Positions 1 to 8,050 of a stretch of 64,000 nucleotides of DNA are shown one piece after another. The first letter of the stretch is position 1, and every line of letters begins with the position of its first letter. The translations under genes were made by a program, and so were the position numbers. Source of the stretch: Mycolicibacterium septicum DSM 44393 (GTDB lineage Bacteria; Actinomycetota; Actinomycetes; Mycobacteriales; Mycobacteriaceae). The notes beneath the pieces were generated by a model that saw only the letters and a program-made list of their open reading frames with translations, did not search any database and was not told the origin of the DNA. The stretch is from the NCBI RefSeq assembly GCF_000455325.1, contig NZ_HG322952.1:936657-1000656 (forward strand), in the 5' to 3' direction.

Positions 1-470
1 CGCTATTTCCCCAGCACCGACGCCCTGCTGGTGGCATCGGCGGTACACGCGGCCAGCGACTTCCTGGACCGGGTGGCCGCCCATCCGCGGGGGTGACGGA
101 CCCGGCGGAGGCAGCCGCCGAGGGCATCGCGATCGCGCTGGAGTGGCTGCCCGAGGACAAGCACATCGGTTTGCTGATCGCCCCCGGTCGCGCAGATGCA
201 CACACCGAGTCGGTGACCTCTGATGTCGCGGTCGATTTTGCCCGCGCCCTGCTGCGCAAGTTCGACGTCGATTGGGCCGGCCTCGGCTACACCGATACCG
301 AACTCGACGAGCTCGCCGAGCACCTGCTGCGAATCATCCAGTCCTTCGTGATCGACCCGGGGCGTCCGCCGCGCACCGGCGACGCGTTGCGCAGCTATCT
401 GCGACGCTGGGTGGGCTCAGCAGTGGTGAGCGGACATCTGGCGTCCACGAGGCCGTCGGCCGGGAACTAG
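1..470 (+). pseudogene. TetR-family regulator, 3' part, frameshifted
   Basis: This is the end of a TetR-family transcription regulator; its start lies outside the window. Frame 1 opens with RYFPSTDALL, the typical end of a TetR helix-turn-helix, and stops at TGA 94-96 after AAHPRG. The ligand-binding half continues in another frame from base 93 (TDPAEAAAEGIAIALE, later VIDPGRPPR and LRRW) to the stop at 470. One more G in the G5 run at 89-93 would join the two parts into a normal TetR C-terminus. The second part could in principle start at GTG 93, but it would then lack a DNA-binding domain. It is either a recent pseudogene or a sequencing error in a homopolymer. The family call is firm; whether it is truly broken is not. 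Confidence 0.75.
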
Positions 471-483
471 ACCGGCAAGAGCG

Positions 484-1179
484 TCAGCGTCGTTCGAAAT
501 GCTGGTAGTCGACGGGGTCATGCCAGTGCCCGCCCCACTTCCAGCCATGCGCGGCGAAGGTCCGCACCACCACGTCACCGTCGCGGATCATCCCCTGATC
601 GGTGCGGGCGCGGTCCAGATACGCTCGCGCGGTGGCGGGCTGCAAGTCGCCGGAGGCCGAGATGTACGGGTTGATCAACGGGTTGATGTCGACCGCACGG
701 CCGTAGGCGTGCAATGACCAGGCTCCGCTCGGCAGCGGCCGGCAATTGAAGGCCGAAGTGTTGTTGTCCTGCATCGACAGCTCGTCCTCGGCGCGCGGAT
801 AGTTGTCCACCGTGCGTATCTTCTCGATCGGGAATCGCACCGAATACAACTCCGCGAAGATCGCGATCACGTCGTTGACCGCATCACGGTGCACCACCAA
901 CTCACCGCGGTGCGATCGGCCGTCAAAACCGAAATACGACAGGGTGATTCGGCGGAGCTCGATGGGTGGCACGGGGCATCCCGGCCGCCAGGTGGCGCCC
1001 AGCGCGGCGGCGTCCACGGACTGAGCCCGGGCGGGTTGCTGCGCCACCGAACCGGGCTGCGTAGTGGCGATGGTCCTCGGCGCCGTGACCGATTCCGACG
1101 CACCACCGGCACATCCCGCCATGCTCCAGGCGAACAAGCCCGCAACCAGGGCACATGCGCGGACCGTTGGGATGCCCAC
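484..1179 (-). CDS. Lipoprotein M15-family (D-Ala-D-Ala carboxypeptidase-like) peptidase
   Basis: This 231-residue protein has an N-terminal lipoprotein signal with the lipobox MAGC (Cys23), so it should be exported and lipidated on the outer face of the membrane. The C-terminal half carries the M15 peptidase zinc motifs: SLHAYGRAVDIN supplies a His and an Asp, and HWHDPVDYQHFE supplies the second His cluster. M15 enzymes are zinc peptidases that trim D-Ala-containing or other peptidoglycan peptides; the exact substrate cannot be read from sequence. The gene stands alone, convergent with the broken TetR at the window edge and divergent from the EspA/EspE-like gene at 1320. Residues 24-60 are a Ser/Thr/Pro-rich linker. 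Confidence 0.8.
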   Translation of the reverse strand: MGIPTVRACALVAGLFAWSMAGCAGGASESVTAPRTIATTQPGSVAQQPARAQSVDAAALGATWRPGCPVPPIELRRITLSYFGFDGRSHRGELVVHRDAVNDVIAIFAELYSVRFPIEKIRTVDNYPRAEDELSMQDNNTSAFNCRPLPSGAWSLHAYGRAVDINPLINPYISASGDLQPATARAYLDRARTDQGMIRDGDVVVRTFAAHGWKWGGHWHDPVDYQHFERR

Positions 1180-1319
1180 CCAGCCACTCTAGATCGCAGA
1201 GCTGGGGAAATCCGCCGTGAGTGCGGGGTTGATTCGGTCCTGGTGGACGGGAAATTGGCGCACGGGAGACCGTTTGCCGGGACTTAGACTTGAGCCCTCG
1301 AATCAGCTGGGGGTGAGCT

Positions 1320-2549
1320 GTGCGCGCACTCGACGCCTTCCACACGACGTGGTCGCAGGCGCGCACCACGTTCGGTGAGGGCGCTCCGACGACAGGCGAT
1401 ACGTTCGACGGCAGCGCGCGGCTCCGCGAGATGCAATCCACCATAGAGTCCGCAGCGCCCGACGAACGATGGCAGGGCACGGCCTCTCAGGCCTACGCGG
1501 CGAAGAACGCCGAGCACGCGGCCGTTTACGGCAAGCTCGCCAACCTCGACCAGCGCATGGCCACTGAAGTCAGCCGGGCAGCCGAGGTGGTCAGCGCCGG
1601 TCGGCAGAATCTCGAGCAAACCCAGAGTTGGGTAACCAGCATGGACGCGTCGATCCCGCCCGGCAAGACCGGCGAGATCATGCGGGTGATCCTCGCCAGC
1701 AAGGGCATCGGCCAGATCAACGATGTCATCACGCAATCGACCGGAGAGATGGGTGACATCGGTCGACGCATCGAGGATATCCGCAAGGAATACGACGCGC
1801 TCGCAGGAGAAGGCGAGAAGGAGGGAAAGCCCGCAAAGCTAGGAGAATTTCCGGAAGGTGATCCGCCGCCTGTGGATCCACTCGACGAGCTCAAACGCAA
1901 GTACCAAGTCGACGAGGACCCTGACGGCAAACTCGACTGGGAACCGGGTTGGCCGTTCAACATGTTCACCGAACCGCACCAGGTCACAGCTACTGAGGGA
2001 CGGATACTCGACGGCCTTTCCGTATTGGACCTCCGCGACCTCGACCAAGTCACAGAAGCCGCCAAAAGCGAGGCAATCAACCGATTTCCACCACCGCGGC
2101 ACCCCAACGACACGGCCGATAACCACACGGATGCATTCCGGCACGCTTACTGGAATGCACTGATGACTCAGCGCTTCGGCGCGGACTGGACCCGTGATTT
2201 CACGACAGCACACGAGCGACTGCCCGACAATCCCTCCACAGCCGAAGCCATGGACCTCTACAACAACGAGGTAGGCAGGAACATCGCAATGGCTCATCCT
2301 GACGCGACTCCTGCCGAGCTTGCCAACTATGTCGAGCGGGCCGTCCGACAAGGCGATACCGTCGTGGTGGCGCCGAACAGTGGTGGTGAGCGGTTGGCCT
2401 GGAGCAACACAGTCAAAGAGGGCGAAGCCGGCATAACTAGCCTGTCGACAATTCCCGGCCAGGCGCCTACGCCGACCGGGGCCGGACCAGGTGGAATTTA
2501 CGATCCCGGTCAGCCGGGAGGCTATGGAACATCAGCGGGAGGATATTAG
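1320..2549 (+). CDS. EspA/EspE-family type VII secretion effector with DUF6973-like C-terminal domain
   Basis: This 409-residue protein starts at GTG. The N-terminal ~160 residues are mostly helical with a WQGTASQAYAAKN segment (W-x-G turn), which resembles the mycobacterial EspA/EspE secretion-substrate family. An acidic, Pro-containing linker (~165-200) leads to a second domain (~235-330) with NHTDAFRHAYWNALM, then HERLPDNP and MDLYNNEVGRNIA. This His/Asp/Asn pattern matches, from memory, DUF6973, a domain found at the ends of polymorphic-toxin-like proteins. The C-terminus is a Gly/Pro tail. No classical signal peptide is present, as expected for ESX export. The next gene, a lipoprotein, starts 2 bases after the stop. 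The toxin role is inference; the two-domain architecture is visible. Confidence 0.7.
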   Translation: MRALDAFHTTWSQARTTFGEGAPTTGDTFDGSARLREMQSTIESAAPDERWQGTASQAYAAKNAEHAAVYGKLANLDQRMATEVSRAAEVVSAGRQNLEQTQSWVTSMDASIPPGKTGEIMRVILASKGIGQINDVITQSTGEMGDIGRRIEDIRKEYDALAGEGEKEGKPAKLGEFPEGDPPPVDPLDELKRKYQVDEDPDGKLDWEPGWPFNMFTEPHQVTATEGRILDGLSVLDLRDLDQVTEAAKSEAINRFPPPRHPNDTADNHTDAFRHAYWNALMTQRFGADWTRDFTTAHERLPDNPSTAEAMDLYNNEVGRNIAMAHPDATPAELANYVERAVRQGDTVVVAPNSGGERLAWSNTVKEGEAGITSLSTIPGQAPTPTGAGPGGIYDPGQPGGYGTSAGGY

Positions 2550-2551
2550 TT

Positions 2552-3010
2552 GTGGCCAAGTTTTCAGCGGTAGGCGTCACGCTAAGCGTGCTGCTGCTGT
2601 GTTTCTCCCTGACTAGCTGCGATCTGGTCAGGCAAGCAATGAGGCAGTCAATGGATATCGACTACAACGATCAACGACTCGACAGCGGACTGAGAACCCT
2701 GCTGCACGAGAACAAGTCAGCCAGACTGAGCGACTTCACCAGCTGGGATTGGGACGAGGTTCACCTCTTCAACGAATACTCAGAGCGGGAATACATCGAG
2801 AAGGTCGTCGGCGCTCCTGTTATCAAGAGCAAGTTCCTGAATTCCAAGGCCAACCTGCTGGTCTTTGAACTCAATGACAAACCCGTCAAAGCCGCTGGTA
2901 TCACGCCAGATTTTCTCCGCCCTGAAGACCACCGTGTGACCTTCCCTGCCAATGTGGTTCTGAAGCCGGCGGGCGGTGGAACTCTCATGCTGACGGTGCC
3001 TGCGAGCTAG
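2552..3010 (+). CDS. Small lipoprotein paired with the EspA/EspE-like gene
   Basis: This 152-residue protein starts at GTG 2552, preceded by a strong GGGAGG at 2537-2542 inside the end of the upstream gene, so the two are co-transcribed and probably co-translated. It has a lipoprotein signal with lipobox LTSC (Cys23). The mature part is charged and soluble-looking (KSARLSDFTSWDWDEV, HRVTFPANVVLKPAGG) and I do not recognise a family. Base composition is visibly less GC-rich than the flanking metabolic genes, which hints at acquisition by transfer. Position directly behind a toxin-like effector suggests an immunity or surface partner, but nothing in the protein itself proves this. A strong hairpin follows at 3023. 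Confidence 0.65.
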   Translation: MAKFSAVGVTLSVLLLCFSLTSCDLVRQAMRQSMDIDYNDQRLDSGLRTLLHENKSARLSDFTSWDWDEVHLFNEYSEREYIEKVVGAPVIKSKFLNSKANLLVFELNDKPVKAAGITPDFLRPEDHRVTFPANVVLKPAGGGTLMLTVPAS

Positions 3011-3022
3011 CAGCACATGTGC

Positions 3023-3066
3023 GGGTTTCAACTGTGGTACCGCAGGCAGTACCACAGTTGAAACCC
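3023..3066. terminator. Bidirectional hairpin terminator
   Basis: A perfect 18-bp inverted repeat (arms 3023-3040 and 3049-3066, loop CGCAGGCA) fills the gap between two convergent genes ending at 3010 and 3098. There is no clear U run, as is common in mycobacteria. Confidence 0.8.
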
Positions 3067-3097
3067 AGACCCACCGCCAAAGTCGGCTCGGTACAAC

Positions 3098-4324
3098 TCA
3101 GACCACGGTCAACGGCAACGACTTCCGCGGTTCGAACACGAACGACGCACCGCCGCTGAACTTGGTCACCGCAACCTCGTCAAATTCCTTTGCTGCCGTC
3201 TCGGTTTCGATAATCCGAGCGGTCCACTCCGCCTCGGACCCGATGACCTCGACAGACAGGTGCCGGTCGACGCCCGCGACGATGGCCTGCAGCGGCCGAG
3301 TCTCGGCAGGCCCGGTCAGGGCCACCCAGGAACCGTCTTCGTGGGCCGGGGAACGCCGTACCGAGACGGTGTCCGGGCCGAACTCGGCGTCGACGTATTC
3401 CGAGGGATTGAACATCGGATGCAACTCGAGCACCCGCACCGCACCTTCGATGCCGCCGGGCAGATCGAGAACCCGGTGGATGCGCTCGGCACCTAGCCCG
3501 GCCACGCCGATCAGCTGCTTTGTGCAGATCTCGGTGGCCAGTTCGGTGTTGGTACCGGCCCGCTTCCCCACCGCGAGAATGAACGACAAGTTCAGCAGAT
3601 GCATCTGCAGGCACACCTCGTCGGCCACCCGGACCAGTGCCGAATGGGAGAACGCCGCGAAGTCGAAATCCGACAGCAGCGGACCCGAGTAGTCCGAAGC
3701 ACCCTCTTCGGAGGGATCGATCGGATCCAAAACCGTTTGAGCAGCCCGGGTCCGGCCGATCACATCAAGGGCCGGGATGTCGTCGACCTCTGGGTAGGAC
3801 TCGTCGATGATTACCGTCCACGCGCAGTGTGGCTGCCGGTCCGCCGGCGCCCGGGGCGGCCGGTGAATCGGCCGGACCTGGCACTTGCGGTTGGTGGCCA
3901 GGGCGGTGGCGTCGAAGGTCGGGTCCTCGATGTCGTGGCACATGCCGCGCACGTAGTCCTCGCCCATCGGCTCGACGTCGAGCAGCGCCCCGCAGTGATC
4001 GAGATGGAACTCGCCGTGCCAGCGATCGTGAACCGTGTATCGGAAATCCATGAATTGCGGCGGCGCACCGATGTCGAGCTGCAAGCCCTTGAAGATGGTG
4101 ATGACGTCGACGCCCTCGTACTTGAGCGCCTTCTGCATCCGCCTGGTGTAGATCGGGCTGGACGCCGCCCACTCCTCGATGGCGATCTGCAGCATCTCTT
4201 CACGGCCGAAATTGCTGATGCACCAGGCCATCCCGGACCGGTCGATCATCTGACCCATGAGCAGCAGCTCGGGTACCAGCTTGACCAGCTCGTCATGGGT
4301 CAGCGACGCGTACCTACTTGTCAT
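3098..4324 (-). CDS. Conserved hypothetical protein, last gene of the aldA operon
   Basis: This 408-residue protein overlaps the upstream decarboxylase-like gene by 11 bp and so belongs to the same leftward operon. I do not recognise a named family. The first half is well structured and holds a His/Cys-rich stretch (WHGEFHLDHCGALLDVEP, then MCHDIEDPTF) that could bind metal or a cofactor. There is no signal peptide or membrane segment, so it is predicted cytosolic. It follows genes equivalent to Rv0768-Rv0771; in M. tuberculosis I recall purD next, so this gene looks like an addition to the conserved block. Its role is presumably in the same unknown oxidative pathway. Confidence 0.6.
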   Translation of the reverse strand: MTSRYASLTHDELVKLVPELLLMGQMIDRSGMAWCISNFGREEMLQIAIEEWAASSPIYTRRMQKALKYEGVDVITIFKGLQLDIGAPPQFMDFRYTVHDRWHGEFHLDHCGALLDVEPMGEDYVRGMCHDIEDPTFDATALATNRKCQVRPIHRPPRAPADRQPHCAWTVIIDESYPEVDDIPALDVIGRTRAAQTVLDPIDPSEEGASDYSGPLLSDFDFAAFSHSALVRVADEVCLQMHLLNLSFILAVGKRAGTNTELATEICTKQLIGVAGLGAERIHRVLDLPGGIEGAVRVLELHPMFNPSEYVDAEFGPDTVSVRRSPAHEDGSWVALTGPAETRPLQAIVAGVDRHLSVEVIGSEAEWTARIIETETAAKEFDEVAVTKFSGGASFVFEPRKSLPLTVV

Positions 4325-4757
4325 CGAGCTCGCTCCCGGTGTTCATCTTGACTGCCGCGTTCACATTGGCGCGCCGGTCCTCGTCAAGCCCCTTCTCGGC
4401 GGCCTTGCGGCGCTTGGCCACAACTTTGGACACGGTTCCGTTGAGCCCGGACCCGAGCGGGAAGCCGAGGTACTGGGTGAGGAAGATCGCGATGTCCTTG
4501 AGCTCTTCCTCGGTGAACTCACCGTTGAGCAGCGCGGCATTCACCTGGATCTCGGCGAGATCCTGCGAGCCGACGGCGGTCACCGCGGACAACGTCATCA
4601 GCCGCTTCTCACGCATCGACAGTCCGGGCTTGGTCCAGATGCTGCCGAACAGGTGGTCAACGGTGAGATCGAAGTACGGATCACCCTCGATGTTCGGCAT
4701 CTCCCAGCCGTAGACCTCGTTCATCTTGGCCAGGCCCTTGGCGCGCAACTCGTCCAT
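4314..4757 (-). CDS. Carboxymuconolactone decarboxylase (AhpD-like) family protein, Rv0771-type
   Basis: This 147-residue protein has the all-helical carboxymuconolactone decarboxylase fold signature (LSMREKRLMTLSAVTAVG, then EIQVNAALLNGEFTEEEL and IAIFLTQYLGFPLG). It lacks the CxxC pair of AhpD peroxidase-type members, so a decarboxylase or lyase-like role is more likely than alkylhydroperoxidase. It lies in the operon 7855-3098 with an aldehyde dehydrogenase, an SDR and a hydroxyisobutyrate dehydrogenase-like enzyme, the same order as Rv0768-Rv0771. The true substrate is unknown. An AGGAG-like site lies just upstream of its ATG (reverse of ttctcct, 4763-4769). Confidence 0.8.
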   Translation of the reverse strand: MDELRAKGLAKMNEVYGWEMPNIEGDPYFDLTVDHLFGSIWTKPGLSMREKRLMTLSAVTAVGSQDLAEIQVNAALLNGEFTEEELKDIAIFLTQYLGFPLGSGLNGTVSKVVAKRRKAAEKGLDEDRRANVNAAVKMNTGSELDDK

Positions 4758-4768
4758 CGAAAGTTCTC

Positions 4769-5617
4769 CTAATCGTTCTTGTGCGGTACGCCGAGGCCGT
4801 CAGCGAGCCGCTGCAAGGCCAGCTGAGCCAACGGAAGGTCCACTCCCACAACGTCACCCAGGCCGATGGCGAGGCTCAGGTCCTTCTCACCCAGGCCGCG
4901 GGTGTGGGTGAACGCGTCGTAGAGCCAGTGGTCCGGGGTCAGCTCGGCCATGTTGTCGCGGACGATGATGGCGCCCGGCCCGCTGGTCAGCGCATCGGTA
5001 TGACGCACCACCCGGCCCAGCGCGCCCAGGTCCAACCCGGCCGCCTCGGCCAGCTTCATCGCCTCGCACGCCGCGGCATAGGACGTGAAGGTCAGCATGT
5101 TGCGGGCCAGCTTCATCCGGGTGCCGGCACCCGGCTCGCCGGCGTGGATCACCATCGAGCCGAACTGCTTGAGCGCCGGCTTGATCCGCTCGTAGACCGG
5201 CCGGTCGGCGCCGACCATGATGGCCAGCTCACCCTTCTCGGCCGCCGCGCCGCCCCCGCTGACCGGTGCGTCGACGATGTGGATGCCCTGCGACCGGTAC
5301 TGCTCGGCGAGTTCGGCCGCGGTGGTGTCGCTGATCGTGGAGTGGATCACGATCACGGTGTCCGGCTTGACCTTCGGCGCCAGGTCTGCGATCACCGAAC
5401 GCACCTGCTCGTCGTTGAGCACCGTGATGCTGATGATGTCCGCGTCGGCGACACCTGTGACGTCGTCCGCCAGTGTCGCGCCGAGCTCCGCGAAAGGCTC
5501 CATGGATTCGGCACGCACATCGAATACCGTGAACCCGCCCGGCCATTCGGCCAGGCGCTTGGCCATCGGGGCACCCATGTTGCCCAGGCCGATGTAGCCG
5601 TATCGCTGCTGAGTCAT
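4769..5617 (-). CDS. NAD(P)-dependent 3-hydroxyisobutyrate dehydrogenase-like enzyme, Rv0770-type
   Basis: This 282-residue beta-hydroxyacid dehydrogenase begins with the Rossmann motif GYIGLGNMG, followed by the family substrate motif VDAPVSGGG and the catalytic Lys region MKLARNML. ATG 5617 is chosen because it overlaps the stop of the upstream SDR by 4 bp (ATGA) and puts the Rossmann motif at the N-terminus; the open frame continues upstream but only as a shadow of the SDR. Family members oxidise short hydroxyacids or reduce semialdehydes with NAD or NADP. With the adjacent aldehyde dehydrogenase it could act on successive oxidation steps of one compound. The substrate is not known. Confidence 0.85.
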   Translation of the reverse strand: MTQQRYGYIGLGNMGAPMAKRLAEWPGGFTVFDVRAESMEPFAELGATLADDVTGVADADIISITVLNDEQVRSVIADLAPKVKPDTVIVIHSTISDTTAAELAEQYRSQGIHIVDAPVSGGGAAAEKGELAIMVGADRPVYERIKPALKQFGSMVIHAGEPGAGTRMKLARNMLTFTSYAAACEAMKLAEAAGLDLGALGRVVRHTDALTSGPGAIIVRDNMAELTPDHWLYDAFTHTRGLGEKDLSLAIGLGDVVGVDLPLAQLALQRLADGLGVPHKND

Positions 5618-6366
5618 GACCGGATGATCTGTCCGCCGTCGACGTTGAAGATCTGGCCGGTGATCCACTTGGCCTGATCGCTCAACAGGAACAGGCACAT
5701 GCCGACCAGGTCCTCCGGCTGGCCCATGCGGGACAACGGGATTCCCTTGACGATGTCGGCGACCATCTCCTGCGGGGTGGTGGTGCGGTTGGCCTCGGTG
5801 TCGATCGGACCGGGCGCGATGGCATTGATGCGGATGTTCTGTCCGCCCAGCTCCCGCGACAGCTGCTGGGTCAGGCCGTTGATGCCGACCTTGGCCAGGC
5901 CGTAGTAGTTGGCGTAGAGCCAGGCCGCGGTCGAGGACTGGTTGACGATCGCGCCGCCGCCACGCTTGGCCATCTTGCGGTACACCGCGCGGGTGCACAC
6001 CAGCGCGCCGTCGAGGTTCACGCTCATGAACTTCTTGTAGTAGTCCCAGTCGACGGTGAGCAGGAAGTCGAGCTTCATCCCACCGAAGATCGCGGCGTTG
6101 TTGACCAGGTAGTCGATGCCGCCGAACTCCGAAAGGGCCTGCGCCGCCATGTCCTTGGCCGAGTCGATGTCGGAGACGTCGACCCGCACCGCGAGCGCGT
6201 TGCCGCCCTCACCCTTGATGCCGTCGGCGACCTTCGCCGCACCTTCGGTGTTGATGTCGGCCACCACGACCGCCGCACCCTCGCGTGCCAGCGCCTCGGC
6301 GTAGGCCTGGCCGATACCGCCACCGGCCCCGGTGACGATGGCCACCTTGTTGTCGAACTGTCCCAT
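5614..6366 (-). CDS. Short-chain dehydrogenase/reductase, Rv0769-type
   Basis: This 250-residue classical SDR has the cofactor motif TGAGGGIG, the NNAA structural motif, and the catalytic YGLAK (Tyr-x3-Lys) preceded by a Ser in NQSSTAA. It ends with the common VDGGQIIRS tail. ATG 6366 follows a purine-rich site (reverse of aaaatctcct). It sits between aldA and the Rv0770-type dehydrogenase in the leftward operon and overlaps the latter by 4 bp. A role oxidising or reducing a hydroxyl/keto group of the operon's substrate is inferred. Confidence 0.85.
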   Translation of the reverse strand: MGQFDNKVAIVTGAGGGIGQAYAEALAREGAAVVVADINTEGAAKVADGIKGEGGNALAVRVDVSDIDSAKDMAAQALSEFGGIDYLVNNAAIFGGMKLDFLLTVDWDYYKKFMSVNLDGALVCTRAVYRKMAKRGGGAIVNQSSTAAWLYANYYGLAKVGINGLTQQLSRELGGQNIRINAIAPGPIDTEANRTTTPQEMVADIVKGIPLSRMGQPEDLVGMCLFLLSDQAKWITGQIFNVDGGQIIRS

Positions 6367-6385
6367 CGAAAATCTCCTCAGTCCT

Positions 6386-7855
6386 CTAGTTCGCGAGCGT
6401 CGCGACGCACTTGATTTCGGTGTACTCCTCGAAGCCGGCCACGCCCATCTCGCGGCCGATTCCGGACTGCTTGTAGCCGCCGAACGGGGCATCGGCCGAG
6501 TACCAGATGCCGCCGTTGACGTTGACGGTGCCGACGCGCATCCGCGCCGCCACTGCCTGCGCACGGGCGTCGTCGCCGGAGAACACGGTTCCGGACAGGC
6601 CGTACGGCGAGTCGTTGGCGATCCGCACGGCGTCGTCGTCGCCGTCGTGGGCGATGACGGTCAGCACCGGACCGAAAATCTCCTCGCGGGACACCCGGGC
6701 GTTGTTGTCCAGGCCGGCGATCACCGTCGGCTCGATGAAGAACCCGGTGTCCAAGTCCGCGGGACGCCCACCGCCGCACGCGAACCGGCCGCCCTCCTGC
6801 AGCGCGAGGTCCAGGTAGGACTGAACCCGGTCGCGCTGACGGGCAGAGATCAGCGGGCCGCACACCGTGCGCTTGCTGTTCGGGTCGCCGGGCTTGATGC
6901 CCGATAACGTGGCGGCCGCAGCTTCCACTGCCTCGTCGTAGCGGGCCCGCGGCACCACCAGACGGGTGGTGATCGCGCAACCCTGACCGGCGTGCATGGC
7001 AACCGTGAAGGCCGCCATCGAGCAAGCCCCGGCCAGGTCCGCGTCATCGAGCACCAGGAAGGCCGACTTGCCACCCAGCTCAAGGAACACCTTCTTGAGC
7101 GTGAGCGCCGCATCGGTCATGACGGCCCGACCGGTCGCGGTCGAACCCGTGAACGAAACCATGTCCACCCGAGGGTCTTTGGACAGCAGCGCGCCCACCG
7201 CGTGATCGTTGGAGGTGACGATGTTGATCACGCCGGCCGGGAAGTCGGTCTGCTCGGCGATGATCTGGCCGACAGCCGCGGCCACCCACGGGGTGTCCGG
7301 GGCCGGCTTGAGGATCAGCGTGTTACCCGCGGCCAGGGCCGGGCCGACCTTGGCCAGGTTGATCTGGTGCGGGAAGTTCCACGGGGTGATCGCGCCGACG
7401 ACTCCGACCGCCTCCCGCGCGATCTTGCGGTTGGTCGGGATGCCCTGCGGGGTGGCGTAACCGAGATCGGTTGTCCACTCGTAGTTCTCGGCGGTGTCGG
7501 CCGAGTAGGCCAGATCGTCGATCGGACCTTCCAGCTGTGCACCGGCGGTGAGCATGCGCGGGGCACCCACCTCGGCGATGGTCAATTCCCGCAAATCCTC
7601 GATGTTCTCGCGCAACGCATCGCGCAGCTGGCGCAGGCAGCGCACCCGGAGCGCGGTGTTCGTCAACCAGTCGGTGTCGTCAAATGCCCGACGCGCGGCC
7701 TCGATGGCATTGCCCATGTCCTCGGCGTCGGCGTCGGCGGCAACGCCGAGCACCTCCTCGGTGGCGGGGTTGACGGTCTCGAACACTCCGCCGCCCCCGG
7801 CAACGAGCTTGCCGTCGATAAGCAGTTGACTCTGGCGATCGGCCAGTACCGGCAT
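6386..7855 (-). CDS. aldA: NAD-dependent aldehyde dehydrogenase AldA, Rv0768-type
   Basis: This 489-residue aldehyde dehydrogenase has the oxyanion Asn in GAITPWNFP, the Glu motif ELGGKSAFL and the catalytic Cys in GQGCAITTR, and ends with the usual GIGREMG and EYTEIK elements. ATG 7855 gives the expected length; the open frame continues to 7954 without family sequence. It is the first gene of the leftward operon and is divergent from the TetR gene at 8044. A TGGACA-AC-TGTCCG element lies 24 bp before the start, and a near-identical one overlaps the TetR start. It would convert an aldehyde to an acid with NAD; the substrate is unknown. Confidence 0.9.
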   Translation of the reverse strand: MPVLADRQSQLLIDGKLVAGGGGVFETVNPATEEVLGVAADADAEDMGNAIEAARRAFDDTDWLTNTALRVRCLRQLRDALRENIEDLRELTIAEVGAPRMLTAGAQLEGPIDDLAYSADTAENYEWTTDLGYATPQGIPTNRKIAREAVGVVGAITPWNFPHQINLAKVGPALAAGNTLILKPAPDTPWVAAAVGQIIAEQTDFPAGVINIVTSNDHAVGALLSKDPRVDMVSFTGSTATGRAVMTDAALTLKKVFLELGGKSAFLVLDDADLAGACSMAAFTVAMHAGQGCAITTRLVVPRARYDEAVEAAAATLSGIKPGDPNSKRTVCGPLISARQRDRVQSYLDLALQEGGRFACGGGRPADLDTGFFIEPTVIAGLDNNARVSREEIFGPVLTVIAHDGDDDAVRIANDSPYGLSGTVFSGDDARAQAVAARMRVGTVNVNGGIWYSADAPFGGYKQSGIGREMGVAGFEEYTEIKCVATLAN

Positions 7856-7879
7856 TGGTGAACTCCACTTCACGAATTC

Positions 7880-7893
7880 TGGACAACTGTCCG
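7880..7893. promoter_or_regulatory. Candidate TetR operator upstream of aldA
   Basis: TGGACA-AC-TGTCCG is a near-perfect inverted repeat (one mismatch) 24 bp before the aldA start. It shares the GGACAnnTGTCC core with the element at 8037. Confidence 0.55.
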
Positions 7894-8036
7894 GCTGTCT
7901 CGTCTCGAACGATAGCCGCAGACGATGTCGAGCCGCAAGGGTGCACCCCACCACTCCTCATCCGACGTCAGAATTCGCAGTTCATTGTGGCCTTTCACGA
8001 TCCATACTTGCTCAACCTCGACATCGTCGGATAACT

Positions 8037-8050
8037 TGGACATGTGTCCA
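8037..8050. promoter_or_regulatory. Candidate TetR operator overlapping the regulator start codon
   Basis: TGGACA-TG-TGTCCA has perfect 6-bp arms and includes the GTG start at 8044. Bound repressor here would block transcription or initiation of its own operon. Binding by the protein encoded at 8044 is inferred from position and from the second copy at 7880. Confidence 0.6.
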
